Shown piece by piece: positions 23,578 through 35,339 of a stretch of 64,000 bases of DNA. The notes under the pieces are model-generated. The model made no database searches. It had not been told where the DNA came from and saw nothing but the letters and a program-made list of their open reading frames with translations. The stretch spans positions 563,049,468-563,113,467 of the forward strand of contig NC_133666.1 of NCBI RefSeq assembly GCF_037893015.1, in the 5' to 3' direction. Both the position numbers and the translations under genes were made by a program. Origin of the DNA: Macrotis lagotis (taxonomy: Eukaryota; Chordata; Mammalia; Peramelemorphia; Peramelidae). Numbering within the stretch: position 1 is the first letter of the stretch; every line of letters begins with the position of its first letter.

Positions 23578-23737
23578 TTTATTTATTTGTTTGTTTGTTT
23601 GTTTGTTTAAGGCAATGGGGCTAAGTGACTTGCCTAAGATTACACAACTAGGCAATTATTAAGTGTCTGAGGCTGGATTTGAACTCAGGTACTCCTGACT
23701 CCAGAGTGTTCTATCCATTACACCACCTAGATGCCCC
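23578..23737 (-). mobile_element. WSINE1-type SINE with GTTT-expanded tail
   Basis: A complete antisense copy ending CCACCTAGATGCCCC. Its A-rich tail has become a (GTTT)n run on the + strand (23587-23608). A perfect 15-bp target-site duplication TGATGGATTGATTCT lies at 23563-23577 and 23738-23752. Confidence 0.92.
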
Positions 23738-23904
23738 TGATGGATTGATTCTATAATATATTCAAAGAGGCATACTCACCTGATAAAGGAAATAGAAAAC
23801 AGAGTATTTTAGGATTCAGCGATATAGGATGCCCCTCTTGCACAATTAGAGCTTCTTTTAAAGGAAGACCTAACTCTATCAGGTCTAAATCTATACTAGT
23901 TTGG

Positions 23905-24065
23905 GCAAGGCTTTCTGTGTTTCTCTGTATTCATCACACTCATCACTTCTCACAATAAAGTATATATATCATTACATTCATGTACCATAATTTACTTAAC
24001 TATTCTTTAATTAATGGACATCTACTTTGTTTTCAGTTTTGTTTTGTTTTGTTTTGTTTTGCTCT
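23905..24065 (-). mobile_element. L1 LINE 3' fragment, antisense
   Basis: TTCATGTACCATAATTTAC, TAACTATTCTTTAATTAATGG and ACATCTACTTTGTTTTCAG match the reverse complement of the ORF2 3' region (the second L1 copies here read …ATACCATAATTTGTTCAGCC…). Ends in a (GTTTT)n tract at 24032-24061. Confidence 0.55.
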
Positions 24066-26439
24066 GGGCTAAAAAGTTCTTAAGAAACTTGTGATGTTAA
24101 CCTCCAAATCCTTAAAAAAGTTTTTAGATCTCAAATGTTCTGGAAGTTTCTATGATTATGATCAAGTTAGTAGAGCTTCTGTCTTCCCTATATCAGTGTT
24201 CACACCTGGTTGAGATATTATGACTCACTTTTTTAAATTGAAATTGTACTTTATTTTTTCCAATTACATGCAATGGTAATTTTGCAACATTTATTCATTT
24301 GCAAATTTATGAGTCCCACACTTTTCTACCACCCTCACTTCCCTCCCTCCTCCCCATTGCAGTGAACAGTTTGGCAAAAGTTGTACCTGTACATTCAAGT
24401 TTAAGATATTTTCATATTAGTCATGTTGTGAAAGAAGAATTAGAACTGAGGAAAGAAAAAATATGAGAAAGAAAAGAAAAATGGAAAAGATGCTTTAAAA
24501 AATGAACAGAGCATGCTTTTTACTCTCCATTCAGACTCGTAGTTTTTTTTTCTGAATGTGAATGGCATTGTCTATAACAGGTCTCTCAGGGTTGTCCTTG
24601 ATCTCTGAACTGATGAGAGAAGCTGCATCCATCATAATTGTTATCTCACAATGTTGTTAATATATACAATGTTCTTTTGGTTCAGTTCACTTCATTCAGC
24701 ATTTGTTCATGTGAGTCTTTCTATGTTTCTCTATAGTCTGAGCACTCATGATTTCTTACAGTACAATCATGCTCCTTAATACTCATTTATCATACCTTGT
24801 TCAACATTACCCAATTTATAGGCATCCCCTCAACTTCCAAGTCTTTGCCACTATAAAAAGAGCTGCTATAAATATTCAAAAGAACATGTATGACTTTTTC
24901 CATTTTTTATGATTTCTTTGCAATATAGACCTAGTATTGGTATTACTGGATTAAAGAGTATGATCAATTTTATTACACTTTGGGCATAGTTTCAGATTGC
25001 TCTCCAGAATGGTGGGATCAGTTCACAACTCCACCAGCAGTTTATTAATGTCCCAATTTTCCCCTATTCTCTCCAAAATTGACCATTTTTCTTTTTTTAT
25101 CATCTTATCCAATCTGACAGGTATGAGGTAGTATCTCATGGTTGTTTTAATTTGTATTTCTCTAACCAATAATGACTTAGAGCATTTTTTATATGACTAT
25201 AAATAGCTTTAATTTCTTCATCTGAAAAACTGCCTGTTCATATCCTTTGATCATTTATCAATTGAGGAATGTTTATACATTAGATTCTGTTCTCTTTATA
25301 ATTTAGAAATACTAGCTGTGAAAATTGTTTCCCAGCTTCCTTTTTTCCTTCTAATCTTCACCGCATTGGTTTTATTAATACAAAAACTTTTCTAATTTAA
25401 TGTAACCAAAATTATCCATTTTGCAATTTATAATGTTCTCTATTGCTTGTTTGGTCATAAATTTCTCCCCTCTCCATAGATCAGACAGCTAGAATATTTA
25501 ACCTTCTCTTAATTGATCTATGGTATCACTCTTTATGTCTAAATCCAGTACCCATTTTGACCTTATTTTGCTATGGGAGCTGTAAGGTCTATGCCTAGTT
25601 TTTGCCATACTTTTTTCTAGTTTTCCCAGAAGTTTTAGTTGAATAGTGAGTTCTTATCCCAGAAGCTGATGCCTTTAGGTTTGTTGAGCAGTAGATTACT
25701 TACTACTGTTTCTTTTGTACTTATTCTAATCCACTGTTACATTACTCTTTCATTTTTAAGTGATGTTTTATATATTACGCATCCTTTAAATAGGTTTGGA
25801 TTTTTTTTTTTGTTTTTGCAAGGTATATTCTTTTCTAACCCTATTCAGATTTTTCCAGAGGTCTATCATATCTGTTTTCTATTTACCTTCTGAGCTTCCT
25901 CCTTGCTTATTTTGTGGTTAGATATTTCTAGTTCTGAGGGAGGGAGGTTGAGGTCCCTACTATTATAGCGTTGCTTTCTATGTCTCCTTGTAATTCATTC
26001 AGCTTCTCCTCTTAGAATTGGGTGCTACACCCCTTGGTGCATATATGTTTAATAAAAATATTACTTAATTGCCTAAAGTGTCTTTTAAGAAGATGTAGTT
26101 TCATTGCCTTTCCTTTTAATGAGATCTATTTCTGCTCTTGTCTGACTGAAATCAGGATTGCTAACCCTGATATTTTTACTTCCATTGAAACATAATATAT
26201 TTTGTTCCAGATTTTTGCCTTTGCTTCAAATGTATTTCTTACAAACAACATATTTTAGGATTCTGGTTTTTAATCTCTACTGTTATCTATTTCTGTTTTT
26301 ACAGGCTAGTTCATCTTCATATTAACAATTATGATTACTAACTCTGGAAGTTCAAATATTATCTTTTCTACTGAAATAGGCTAAATTTTATAGAGTGGTT
26401 GGTTCTAATCCAAAGTCCTTTAGAATATCATATTCCAGG

Positions 26440-26593
26440 GGTGGCTAGCTGGCACTGTAGATAGAGCACTGGCCCTGGAATCAGGAGTACCTGAGTTCAA
26501 ATCCGGCCTCAGACACCTAATAATTACGTAGTTGTGTGGCCTTGGGCAAGCCACTTAACCCCATTCGCCTTACAAAAACCTAAAAAAAAACCC
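26440..26593 (+). mobile_element. WSINE1-type SINE nested in antisense L1
   Basis: A full sense copy from GGGTGGCTAGCTGGCACTG to CCCCATTCGCCTTACAAAAACC with an A-run. A perfect 18-bp target-site duplication AGAATATCATATTCCAGG lies at 26422-26439 and 26594-26611. It is younger than the L1 it interrupts. Confidence 0.95.
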
Positions 26594-27274
26594 AGAATAT
26601 CATATTCCAGGACCTATGATTCTTTAATGTTGAAGCTGATAAGGCCTGTTCTTTCAAGAACTATTCCGTTCTTGTTCTAGGATATTAGGACAGTTTTCCA
26701 TGATTATTTCCTGAAAGGTATTTCTGGACTATTTTTTTTGATTGAGGCTTTCTGGGAGACCAGTAATTCATAAGTTATCTCTCTGGGACCTACTTTCCAT
26801 TTACTTTTTCTAAAAGGTACACTACATTATCTTCTATTTCTTCCAGCCTTTTGGTTTTGTTTGATGGAATCTTGGTGTCCTATAGAGTCATTAGTTTCTA
26901 TTTGTCCAGTTTCTAATTTTTAGGAATTTATTTTCTTCAGTTAACTTTTGTGTTTCTTTTTCCAGTAGGTTAATTTTATTTTTTGGTAAGTTACATTCCT
27001 TTTCCAGTTGGTCAATTTAATTTTTGATAAGTTATATTCTTTTTCCAGTTTGCCATTTTTTATTTTTAAAGGAGTTAATTTCTTCAGTCAATTTTTCATA
27101 TTTCTCCAGTATGACTCTTATTAACTTTTCCCCATTTTTCTTCTTTTCTTCTTAAGTTTTTAAAATTCATTTTGAGCTCTCCCAAAATTGAGACCAATTA
27201 ATAAACTCCTTTGAGGCTTTACATATAGGCAATTTGTTGCTGCTTTCCTCTCCTGGTAATCTCAGCTCATAATC

Positions 27275-27289
27275 CCCCCCCCCCCCCCT
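27275..27289. repeat. C homopolymer
   Basis: About 15 consecutive C on the + strand, inside the antisense L1 (a G-run in the L1 sense strand). Confidence 0.9.
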
Positions 27290-27860
27290 TTTATCATCCC
27301 CATCAGAATAGTAGCTTTCTATGTTTAACTCTTTTTATTTTTTATTCATTTTGATTGTTGCTCTCTGCTACTGGGGTATAGGGAGTATCATCCCAAGCTT
27401 TTGTGTTGTGACTGGGATCCAGTCTCTGGTTTAATCCTTGCCAAGGTATTGTCTTTGAAGCCCAGGTATTGCTTTTGAAGCCCAGGTGTTACCTACAAAG
27501 AAGTTTTTTACTCCTTTATACCAAGGTTTTTGCCTATGTGTGGTTTGTTTCCAACCCAGTCCTGCCTGTTATCCCCATGATCTCAGGCCCCAGAATTTGT
27601 CTGGGGTTAGGACCCTCCCTTCTGGCCTGCTGTCATGTTGGCTTGCTAAATTGGGACCTGAGTTGCACTGTGGCTAAGAGCCTCCTACTGACTTTCCTGC
27701 TTTCCCACCTAAGCTGGCTAAAGTTCCCCTTAACCCCAGAAGAAACAAACCTATACTGAATATCCTTCATACTCTATTGAGTTGAGAAATTTTTTCACTT
27801 TTTTTGGTAGGATCTATAGTTTTAGGGTCTGTGAAGAGGCTTTATCTAAAGTTGTATGAC

Positions 27861-28975
27861 TCACATTTTGACAGAAATTTTCCAAAACTGGCATCTTCTC
27901 ATTGAAAGCTTTTGATCATTTTCCTCTAGCCATTCCAATCCTTCATAAGTACTTCTTCATATTCTTCCAGTATTCTACTACCTAAAGATAGTGTGTCACC
28001 AAGACATACTAACAGTTTCATGTAATTCATGTCTTCAGCAGTTTTCCCAGTAACTCACTGGATGGTAGCAGGTGTCCCAAGATGCTTTGGGGCATATATG
28101 CCTAAACTGGGGAAACCAAGATAGGCAGATGAAAGGATGAAAGCCTCTCTTCCTTATTTCCCTCTCCTATATGAATCCAATAGAAGCCCCCACATTATTT
28201 CAAGACTAAGAACACATTATATAATTTATGGTATACTAGTCTACTTTAGTTCTTTTGTTGAAAGTTCATCAAATTACACACATCCATATCCTTCTATTCC
28301 TTGGACCAATACTGTCAGTGATACATATGCCCTTCCAGATTCTATGATGATATCACTGACCAGCAAGTCTTTGAGATGGTTACTGAGTCATCCATTTCAC
28401 ATAAAAGAATCTTCCTAGATTGTAGAGGGACAACTCCTGGGAGTGATTTTCACATATCCTTGGTGACCTCCATCAGAAATAAGTATGTATTATTGCTCAT
28501 TGTATGGATTTATTGACTCTCCAATGAACCCTGACTTGGGATAATCTGTGCCTCTGGAGGTGGTTGTAAAAGACTTTTCTGATAGAGAAGTATGCAGATT
28601 TCTAAGAACAAATATTATAAATTTACCCAGGAAATTGTGAAACTGGGTTTCCTTTAACTGATCATTCCTGAGATAAATGTTTGTTATTAAAAAGTCTGAG
28701 TTTCCAAAAGTAAATTTAGTTGATTATGGCATCCTCACCTTGTGTGTGTGAGTACATCTCTACTTGACCTGACGTTTGTAAGCTAATGTCCAGACCCACA
28801 CCAGAGCTATTGCAGGCAGTACTAGATAATCCACAAAATTATTTCTTTAAAGTTGGAGAAAAACACAACTGGATCTACCATAATTTTTATTACATAATCT
28901 ACAGTGACCCTTGCTGCTGCAAGGCAATCCTTTTAAACCTTCTGAATTGATTTAACACCCATCTCATCACAGCAT
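27861..28975. other. Unassigned stretch
   Basis: No gene recognised. A 93-codon sense frame (28137-28418) has no domain, and no repeat family could be named with confidence. Two candidate readings (old LINE or ERV pol) were tried and not supported. Confidence 0.35.
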
Positions 28976-30022
28976 CTTTTTTTCATACCTTTTAATCTTT
29001 TCTCATACTTCCCATTTTATCCTGGTCTCTACCCCCCTGGGAATCTCACCTCATAATTTCCCCCCCCCCCCCAATGAATCCATATGCAGAGAGTTCCCTC
29101 TATTCCCCTCCTCATCCTGAGTCACTTATTTTCTCCCATTATGTCCTCCCTTAACCTTCCCACGTGAAAAGGTCGCTTTTCTCCTTGACAAGGCGAATCC
29201 CTTCATTTATATCTTTGAACCCATTCTATTCCATCTTCTCCATCATAGTGACTCCTCCATCTCTCTCATCAATTTTTAATCTTTTTTTGTCTATTGGTTG
29301 CATCCCTGATGTTTATATATATGCTCACATCTTCTCAGTTCTTAGATATTCTTCATTTTATATCTTCATCATTACTACATATTACCCTGTATTCTTTCTT
29401 CTCCTTTTCATAGCTATTACTATATAATATATATATAATTATATAAAATATTCTTACAGTACTTACTTGAGAATGCTGTCTAAAATCAGTGCTCCTACTT
29501 TCTTTCCTCCCATTCTCTTCCAAAATTCATGAAACTGCCCTGTCTAAAGTGATTTTTTTTTTAAAAAAGAACCTTTGTATTGCTTAAGTACTATCAGGCA
29601 AAACATATTCTCCTATTGGTCATGTCCGAAAGCGATCTTCTCTTTGTCATTATCTCTGTAGAGAATGTTCTTTATCAATCCTCAAGAATTTTGACTGATT
29701 ATTTTATAAAACAGAGTTATTAAGTCTTTCAAATTTTATTTTTATATTATTGATTGTCAAATCCAATAACCTTATCCTTCTTTATTTCTCTGTAGACTTT
29801 ATCATCACTAACTACCACCTTCTATATTCTCTCTTCTCTGGGTCTTCATGATACTGCTCTTTAATGGTCCCAAAGGATTAGATTATGTTCTGTTTTTAGG
29901 ATCCAAATAAAACCTTTTTCTGTCTTCTTTTCCCAATTCTGGCTCTACAGACATCAAATTTTACAATACTAAACCTTCATTCTCTTCACAAGTCCATATG
30001 ACTTGCATATGATCTTCTTCAG
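28976..30022 (+). mobile_element. L2 LINE ORF2 region
   Basis: Pyrimidine-rich text in L2 order: CATTCTCTTCCAAAATTCATG, AAACTGCCCTGTCTAAAGTG, TTGATTGTCAAATCCAATAACC, TTATTTCTCTGTAGACTTTATC, ATATTCTCTCTTCTCTGGG and CATGATACTGCTCTTTAATGG match the L2 reverse transcriptase section. Old, with a poly-C run at 29061-29072. The upstream part (28976-29450) is less certain. Confidence 0.65.
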
Positions 30023-30027
30023 AGTTG

Positions 30028-30180
30028 TAAAAATGGAGCAACTAGGTGGCATAGTGGATGGGGTACCAGATCTGGAGTCAGGAGGATCTGAGTTCAAATC
30101 TGACCTCAGACACTTAATAATTACCTAGCTGTGTGACCTTGGGCAAGTTACTTAACCCCATTGCCTAGCCCCTAAAAAAA
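30028..30180 (+). mobile_element. WSINE1-type SINE
   Basis: GGAGCAACTAGGTGGCATAG, GGAGTCAGGAGGATCTGAGTTC, CAGACACTTAATAATTACC and ATTGCCTAGCCCCTAAAAAAAC. The flanks AGTTGTAAAAA and AGTTGTGTAAAA suggest an imperfect target-site duplication. It lies at the edge of the L2 fragment. Confidence 0.9.
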
Positions 30181-30199
30181 CAAAGTTGTGTAAAAGAGG

Positions 30200-30242
<43 letters not shown>

Positions 30243-30335
30243 GTATAAATGTATGTATGTGTGCATATACATATATATATATGTATTTCATATATATGTA
30301 TATATACATATATATGTATATATATATGTATATGC
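30200..30335. repeat. (TA)n-rich microsatellite with TATG interruptions
   Basis: A pure TA block at about 30205-30240, then TGTA and CATATATA mixtures to 30335. The ORF over it is a composition artefact. Confidence 0.9.
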
Positions 30336-30689
30336 CCTTCTAGGTGTCTTCAGGCAGAGTGGTTTGAGGATCCTGTCTCTATTGGTCATTTTCCATAGTG
30401 TTTCCTTTTTCAAAAGACAAGATTTTTTAACACCACACTATCTCTCACCACATTTTCTTTGCTTTTTAGGTCTACTCTCTATCTGTAAGGAGGATTCCTT
30501 ATCTTATTTCACTGTCTCATACATATGAAGATGCTCTAGCACTAAATGAGGTTGAGTCTTTTCAGGACAATTTTGCATTCACTATCCATTATTTAAACTA
30601 TGTTCATCAACTTTTTGATTTTGGATCAGAAATAGTGAGGATGTATTACAAGGAGGCCTGTTTGGGTAGATTTTGGTGCTTGAAGAGGA

Positions 30690-30975
30690 CTAATACATAA
30701 TGAGTTTTGAAAGAAGGGAAAATGCCAACCAGAGAAGTTTATATCTGATCCAGTGGCAGGGAGCCAGGGAATTTATTGATTGGGGAATGGCATGGTAAGC
30801 ATGAATTTTAAAGGAAATCTCCTTGGTAGCTATATGAAAGATTGATTAGAGTAGGGAAAGACATTACCTAATGTCCTTACCTAAGGAGACCAATCAGACT
30901 GTCATTGCAAAAGGCCAGACAAAAGAAAATAGAGACCTGAACAAAATTTATGGGTGAAATAGTAAGAGAAATTAT
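30690..30975 (-). mobile_element. L2 LINE fragment, antisense
   Basis: GCAGGGAGCCAGGGAATTTA, GGGAATGGCATGGTAAGC, ATCTCCTTGGTAGCTATATG, GACCAATCAGACTGTCATTGC and GAAAATAGAGACCTGAAC follow the reverse complement of the L2 segment around its GATCATGTCACTCC motif. Confidence 0.65.
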
Positions 30976-30992
30976 ACACATGTACACACACG

Positions 30993-31016
30993 TGTGCACA
31001 CACACACACACACACA
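30993..31016. repeat. (CA)n microsatellite
   Basis: About nine CA units preceded by ACACACGTGTGC. Confidence 0.85.
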
Positions 31017-31019
31017 GAG

Positions 31020-32160
31020 ACATGCATAAATATATTTGCCACTTCAAGGATCTATGATTTTTGTCAGTATTTCCTCTACAGCTTAGATGTTACTGTTTCT
31101 ATAACCTGATAGATCTTCTTAGATTGTTATTATGTCCACACCCACATTTTCATCATCATCATTATCATTATAACATCATCATCAACCCTAAGTAGGCAAT
31201 CTGAGAGATAAATTAGCTTTTATTAACTTAGCTTAACTGACCCTCACATGATATATTACATATTACATGGATTGGTAGTCATACACAAATAATGTCATAA
31301 AACACAGCACACTAAGTGTGTAAGAGAGGAATAAATCATTATATAACAATATTGTATGATAAAACATTAAGACCTTTCAATTACATGAAAGACAATGTGT
31401 GATGCTTGTAACTTGCTAACAAGCAATAAAAGCTAGGCATAGAATTTTAAGTTCTTTTATCTAATTCCTGTTCTTTGACCATTAGCCAACATGGCTTATT
31501 TGTTCTTATTATAAACTGATTGTCTTACAGTTTATAAATGAAATGGGAAAATGAAGGGAAAAAAAATCTGCTTTTAATCATCCTCTTGCCTGATATGAAT
31601 TGTGACTTTTTTTGTCATTGTTCCTTTTGGGGTGGGGGGAGGAGAAGGAAGCATTATTATGACATATTTCAAGTATTCTTGCTCCTGCCAGAGTATGAGC
31701 TAAATGCATTTTTCCTTGAACAAAAATATATCACAGAGTACAAAATCAAATGGCATTATTAGGAAACCAAAAAATTTTCATTTTTCTCTTCAGTTATTTT
31801 TATAAAAATTTAACTATAATGTTATATAGCTGATATTATACCTTTATATTCTCCCTTCCTTTACAGCTTTGTCTTTTTGTTTAATTAACTCATCATAAGG
31901 TAAGAACATTGAATGTGTTTTTTTAATTAAGTAACAAAATTAAATAGTCAGTGGACAGTAGTAACTTCCCTTTGGATTGCCAAGGACCACAACACCTTTC
32001 TATGTATTCCCAAATGTTAGTAAATGTACTCTCACTTTTCATAAATAGGAATTCTCTTTTGTATCATACTCCACTAAAATTGGTGAGAATCTGTGATTTT
32101 TTTGGAGTTGTTCCAGATTGTTCCATTTCCCCACTGACTCTGTGAAAAGAATTGGTTTTT
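31020..32160. other. Unassigned stretch
   Basis: No gene, RNA or named repeat recognised. An (ATC/CAT) patch lies near 31150-31190. Short frames at 31538 and 31951 have no domain. Confidence 0.4.
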
Positions 32161-32164
32161 AATC

Positions 32165-32275
32165 AAAGAGTCTTCAACTTACTAGGCATATAATTTTTGG
32201 TAGGTAAAATAATCTCTTTTAAACTCAGCTTTCTCATAGATAAAATGAAAGGGTTGGACTAGGTGAACTTTAAGA
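32165..32275 (+). mobile_element. MIR-like SINE 3' half
   Basis: AATAATCTCTTTTAAACTCAG, CTTTCTCATAGATAAAATG and AAAGGGTTGGACTAGGTGAAC follow the MIR 3' half in sense orientation. Confidence 0.6.
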
Positions 32276-32751
32276 AGGAATGAACGAGTGATTGAATGAA
32301 AGAGGGAATGAAGGAAGGGAAAGAGGAAAGACAAATAAAAAAGTATTTAAGTGCCTACTATGTCAATATGGTGCAAGTCCACAAGCATTTATTTTAAAAA
32401 TCCACTACGTTACAGCCTTGGGTATACCAGCAGCCCACAAACAACCAGGCTGTTTCTATTTTTAGCCTTTAAAACTATTGGTAAGAGGAGAAATTGAAAG
32501 TTGCTTAACCCCATTGCTTTGCCAAAAAACAAACAATTTTTTTTGAAAAAGAAAAGAGTGAGAGGAAAGTGGAGGTATTGATTGCTAGAAAGCCTACAAA
32601 AGAAGTTTAATCCCCCCAAAAGGAGAAGAAATATAGGATAATAGCTAGTGGGGATGGAGTGGGGGGGGTGAGTATGGAGGAGAGCTAGGCATACTTGTAG
32701 ACAGCAAGGAAATAGTCAGATGACAGAACAAGAATGAAGATTATTAAGAGA

Positions 32752-32985
32752 TGGAAAGCTAATGGCACAGTGGATAGAGTGTCAACCCTAGCATCAAATC
32801 TGAGTCCAAATCTGGCCTCAGACACTTACTGGTTGTGCAACCCTCTTTATCCTTCCCTTCAGTTTCCTCATTTGCGTATGAGCTGGAGAAGGAAATGGCA
32901 AACTACTCCTATATCTTTGCCAAGAAAACTCCATACGGAGTCATGAAGATTCAGGCAGAACTGACATGTTTGAACAACAGCAATG
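32752..32985 (+). mobile_element. Mar1-type CORE-SINE with RTE-like tail
   Basis: AAAGCTAATGGCACAGTGG, CTGGCCTCAGACACTTACTGG, CAGTTTCCTCATTTGCG, GGAGAAGGAAATGGCAAACTAC, GGAGTCATGAAGATTCAGGC and TTGAACAACAGCAATGAG. A well preserved, nearly complete copy. The 70-codon frame over it is chance. Confidence 0.85.
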
Positions 32986-32989
32986 AGAA

Positions 32990-33140
32990 TGATGATGTGC
33001 CAGATACTATATGATAATTTCTGGTGATACAAATTCAAAAAGTATGGCAGTCCATACGCTCAAGGAATTTACATTCTAATAGAGGAAAGCAAGATATATA
33101 GAGGAGTATGATGGCTTTGGAGGGTTGCCTGGGTCAGGGA
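32990..33140 (-). mobile_element. L2 LINE 3' fragment, antisense
   Basis: TGTGCCAGATACTATATG, GTGATACAAATTCAAAAAG and GCTCAAGGAATTTACATTCTAAT match the reverse complement of the L2 3' end. Short and old. Confidence 0.6.
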
Positions 33141-33344
33141 AGTCACAAGTTGTTAAATGAAATCATAGGACAACTGACCTGCCTTTTCTAAGAATGTTAT
33201 TGTTGATATGATTATTATTATTATCAGAGAAAGAGGTGGAAAGAGGAGTCAGGGATGGCATGAAGCAGCAAAGTAAATAGATGATGCAGCAAGACTAGAC
33301 CTAGATCCAGTCAAATGTGGTGAATTTTCACTAATCTTAAAAAA

Positions 33345-34005
33345 CATGGCATCAGATGGGAGCTACAACTACCATATCTTCCCAACAAAATAAGATATAT
33401 GGAATTTTTTTTGTCTCAGTGCCTCTTTCCCTTATTTCAGTAGAAATTGTCTATTTTCAAAGATATTTAGGGAAAAAGGAAAAAAGAACCTATATGTTCT
33501 GGAATGTTTATAGTACCTCAATTGGAAATTGCAGGTATATCCATCAATCTGAGAATGGCTAAACAAGTGTGGTATATGATTGTGATGAAACACCACTGGG
33601 CAGGGAGCTAGGTCGTACAGTGAATAGAGCACCAACCCTGGAATCAAAAGGACCTGAACTCAAATCCAACCTCAGACACTTAATAATTGTCTAGCTGTGT
33701 GACCTTGGGCCTGTCTCTCAAATCCCATTGCTTTAAATAAACAAACAAAAAAACAAACAAATAAATAAATAAATGAAAATAAAATAAAACCCTGATCAAT
33801 TACTACTAGGCTATGAGAAATGATAAGTTCTATGTTAAACAGGACTGAACATGAATAACCTATATCAAATTACTACTCTCTGTCATGAGGAGGGAAGAGA
33901 GGGAAGCAGAAAACTGTGGAAGTCAAAAATCTAACAAAAAATGAATACTGAAAGCTATCTTTACATCTAGTTGGAAAAATATAAAATAAATTTTAAAAAA
34001 AGGAA
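33345..34005 (+). mobile_element. L1 LINE 3' end (hosts a SINE)
   Basis: GTATATCCATCAATCTGAG, AATGGCTAAACAAGTGTGG, then after the SINE AATAACCTATATCAAATTAC and CTTTACATCTAGTTGGAAAAAT with an A-rich end: the L1 ORF2 end and 3'UTR. Interrupted by the SINE at 33601-33785. Confidence 0.75.
33601..33785 (+). mobile_element. WSINE1-type SINE nested in L1, CAAA/TAAA tail
   Basis: CAGGGAGCTAGGTCGTACAG, GAATCAAAAGGACCTGAAC, CAGACACTTAATAATTGTC and ATCCCATTGCTTTAAATAAAC, then a long ACAAACA/ATAAATA tail to about 33785. Diverged in its first half. Confidence 0.85.
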
Positions 34006-34009
34006 TAAT

Positions 34010-34251
34010 AAGGTCGATTCTTGAAAGACATGGAAATATGTGTATGAAATAAAGAATAGTAGAACCAAGAAAGCACTATATATAATAGCAACAATATTAT
34101 TTTAAGAAAAACTGATAAGAACAACCAAACAAGTTATTTTGAATATTATAAATATCCAAATTAGCTATAAAGGACATATGCAGAAATATGCCATCTGCAT
34201 CCAGAAAAAAAACTGAAAAACAGAAATATATATAAAATAATTTATATATGT

Positions 34252-34293
<42 letters not shown>

Positions 34294-34510
34294 CCATTTG
34301 TGTCTATAGTTAGCCATCTCTAAGAAAGAGGTGGGGAAGAAGGAAAAAAGACAAAAAGAAACTTTTATGATATTTTTTGTTGTATATATGAAAGGAAAAG
34401 CAAGTTATGCCTAGGAGATTTGAAGTTTCATATAGAATCATCTTTTTATTGTACTGTGTTATGGAAATGCTTGTTTTATTTCATAAATTAAAAATTAAAA
34501 ACAATAAAAA
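34010..34510 (+). mobile_element. L1 LINE 3' end, older family
   Basis: ATAGTAGAACCAAGAAAGCAC, TTAAGAAAAACTGATAAGAAC, AGTTATTTTGAATATTATAA, GCCATCTGCATCCAGAAAAA and a GT-rich 3'UTR ending AATAAAAA near 34507. It shares phrases with 63890-64000 and with 14040-14430, so all three are one L1 family. Confidence 0.7.
34253..34292. repeat. (GT)n microsatellite in L1 3'UTR
   Basis: About 18 GT units. In other L1 copies here the same 3'UTR place lacks it, so it expanded in place. Confidence 0.85.
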
Positions 34511-34969
34511 GTTGATTTGATTTGATTAGGGGATACTTCCTGCTACTTGACTAGGGCACATTTGGAAGTCCTTTACCTGATTATTGGAATTGTTATTTAT
34601 AATTCTATCTATATCTCATATTCGGTCCACTTAAAAATATCTTTAAAATAGATGATCCTTGATAAAATTCCCACCCTAAAATATTTTATTCTTTGATTAG
34701 TTTTTGTGTAATATGGACTATACCAACACACTTTCAGCTGAAAAAGCCAATTTGAGAATTTTATAATGTTTGACACTTTATTGAAAGTTCTATAATGCTT
34801 TGCTTATCACTATGAAATGCTAATTGGTTCAAGGCTATAATTTTTGTTGACATATACCTACTGGGAATTGTATAAAATACCACAAACCCAGTTAGCCCAT
34901 GATATTATTCTAAAATTTAGATAGTAGCTTCCAGAGTTGGTCCAAGGTACATGAAAATTCCTAAAGGTG

Positions 34970-35120
34970 CAGGGCAACTAGGTGGCACAATGGATAGAGT
35001 ACCGGCACTGGAGTCAGGAGTACCTGAGTTCAAATCCTGCCTCAGACACTTAATAATTACCTAACTGTGTGGCCTTGGACAAGCCACTTAACCCCATTGC
35101 CTTGCAACCCCCCCCAAAAA
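34970..35120 (+). mobile_element. WSINE1-type SINE
   Basis: CAGGGCAACTAGGTGGCACA, GGCACTGGAGTCAGGAGTACC, CAGACACTTAATAATTACC and CCCCATTGCCTTGCAACCCC, then an A tail. A perfect 16-bp target-site duplication AAAATTCCTAAAGGTG lies at 34954-34969 and 35121-35136. Confidence 0.95.
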
Positions 35121-35272
35121 AAAATTCCTAAAGGTGGCAGATTCTAGACTGAAATGTAATACTAAGAGGGTTCTGAGAGCTATAATACTCTCTGGCATCA
35201 TAAACACCAGTTTGTCCAACACACAACTAAAGAGTCTTTCTCTGAGAAAGACCATAAAGGTCTGAGCTGATG

Positions 35273-35333
35273 CTTTTTTTGTTTGCTTTTTAGCTTTTGC
35301 AAGGCAATGGGATTGAGTGACTTGCCCAGGGAC
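35273..35333 (-). mobile_element. WSINE1-type SINE, truncated
   Basis: TTTTTTGTTTGC then GCAAGGCAATGGGATTGAG and TGACTTGCCCAGGGAC: only the last 40 or so bases of an antisense SINE plus its tail. The rest is missing. Confidence 0.65.
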
Positions 35334-35339
35334 AAAAGT

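Larger units (their letters stand above)
24225..27860 (-). mobile_element. Marsupial L1 LINE, antisense, internally deleted
   Basis: The 3'UTR is at 24230-24560 (AATTGTACTTTATTTTTTCC; TTCTACCACCCTCACTTCCC). ORF2 C-terminal text follows to about 25800. Then comes a jump to endonuclease-region text at 25920-26350 (TCAGGATTGCTAACCCTGAT), and ORF1/5'UTR-like text from 26620 to about 27860 (TTTCTGGGAGACCAGTAATTC; pyrimidine-rich coiled-coil region). The reverse transcriptase core is missing, so it is inactive. A SINE is nested at 26440-26593 and a C-homopolymer lies at 27275-27289. Confidence 0.8.

Noticed and set aside
27861-28975. Possible retroviral pol region
   Set aside because: No reverse transcriptase, integrase or LTR signature could be found in any frame.
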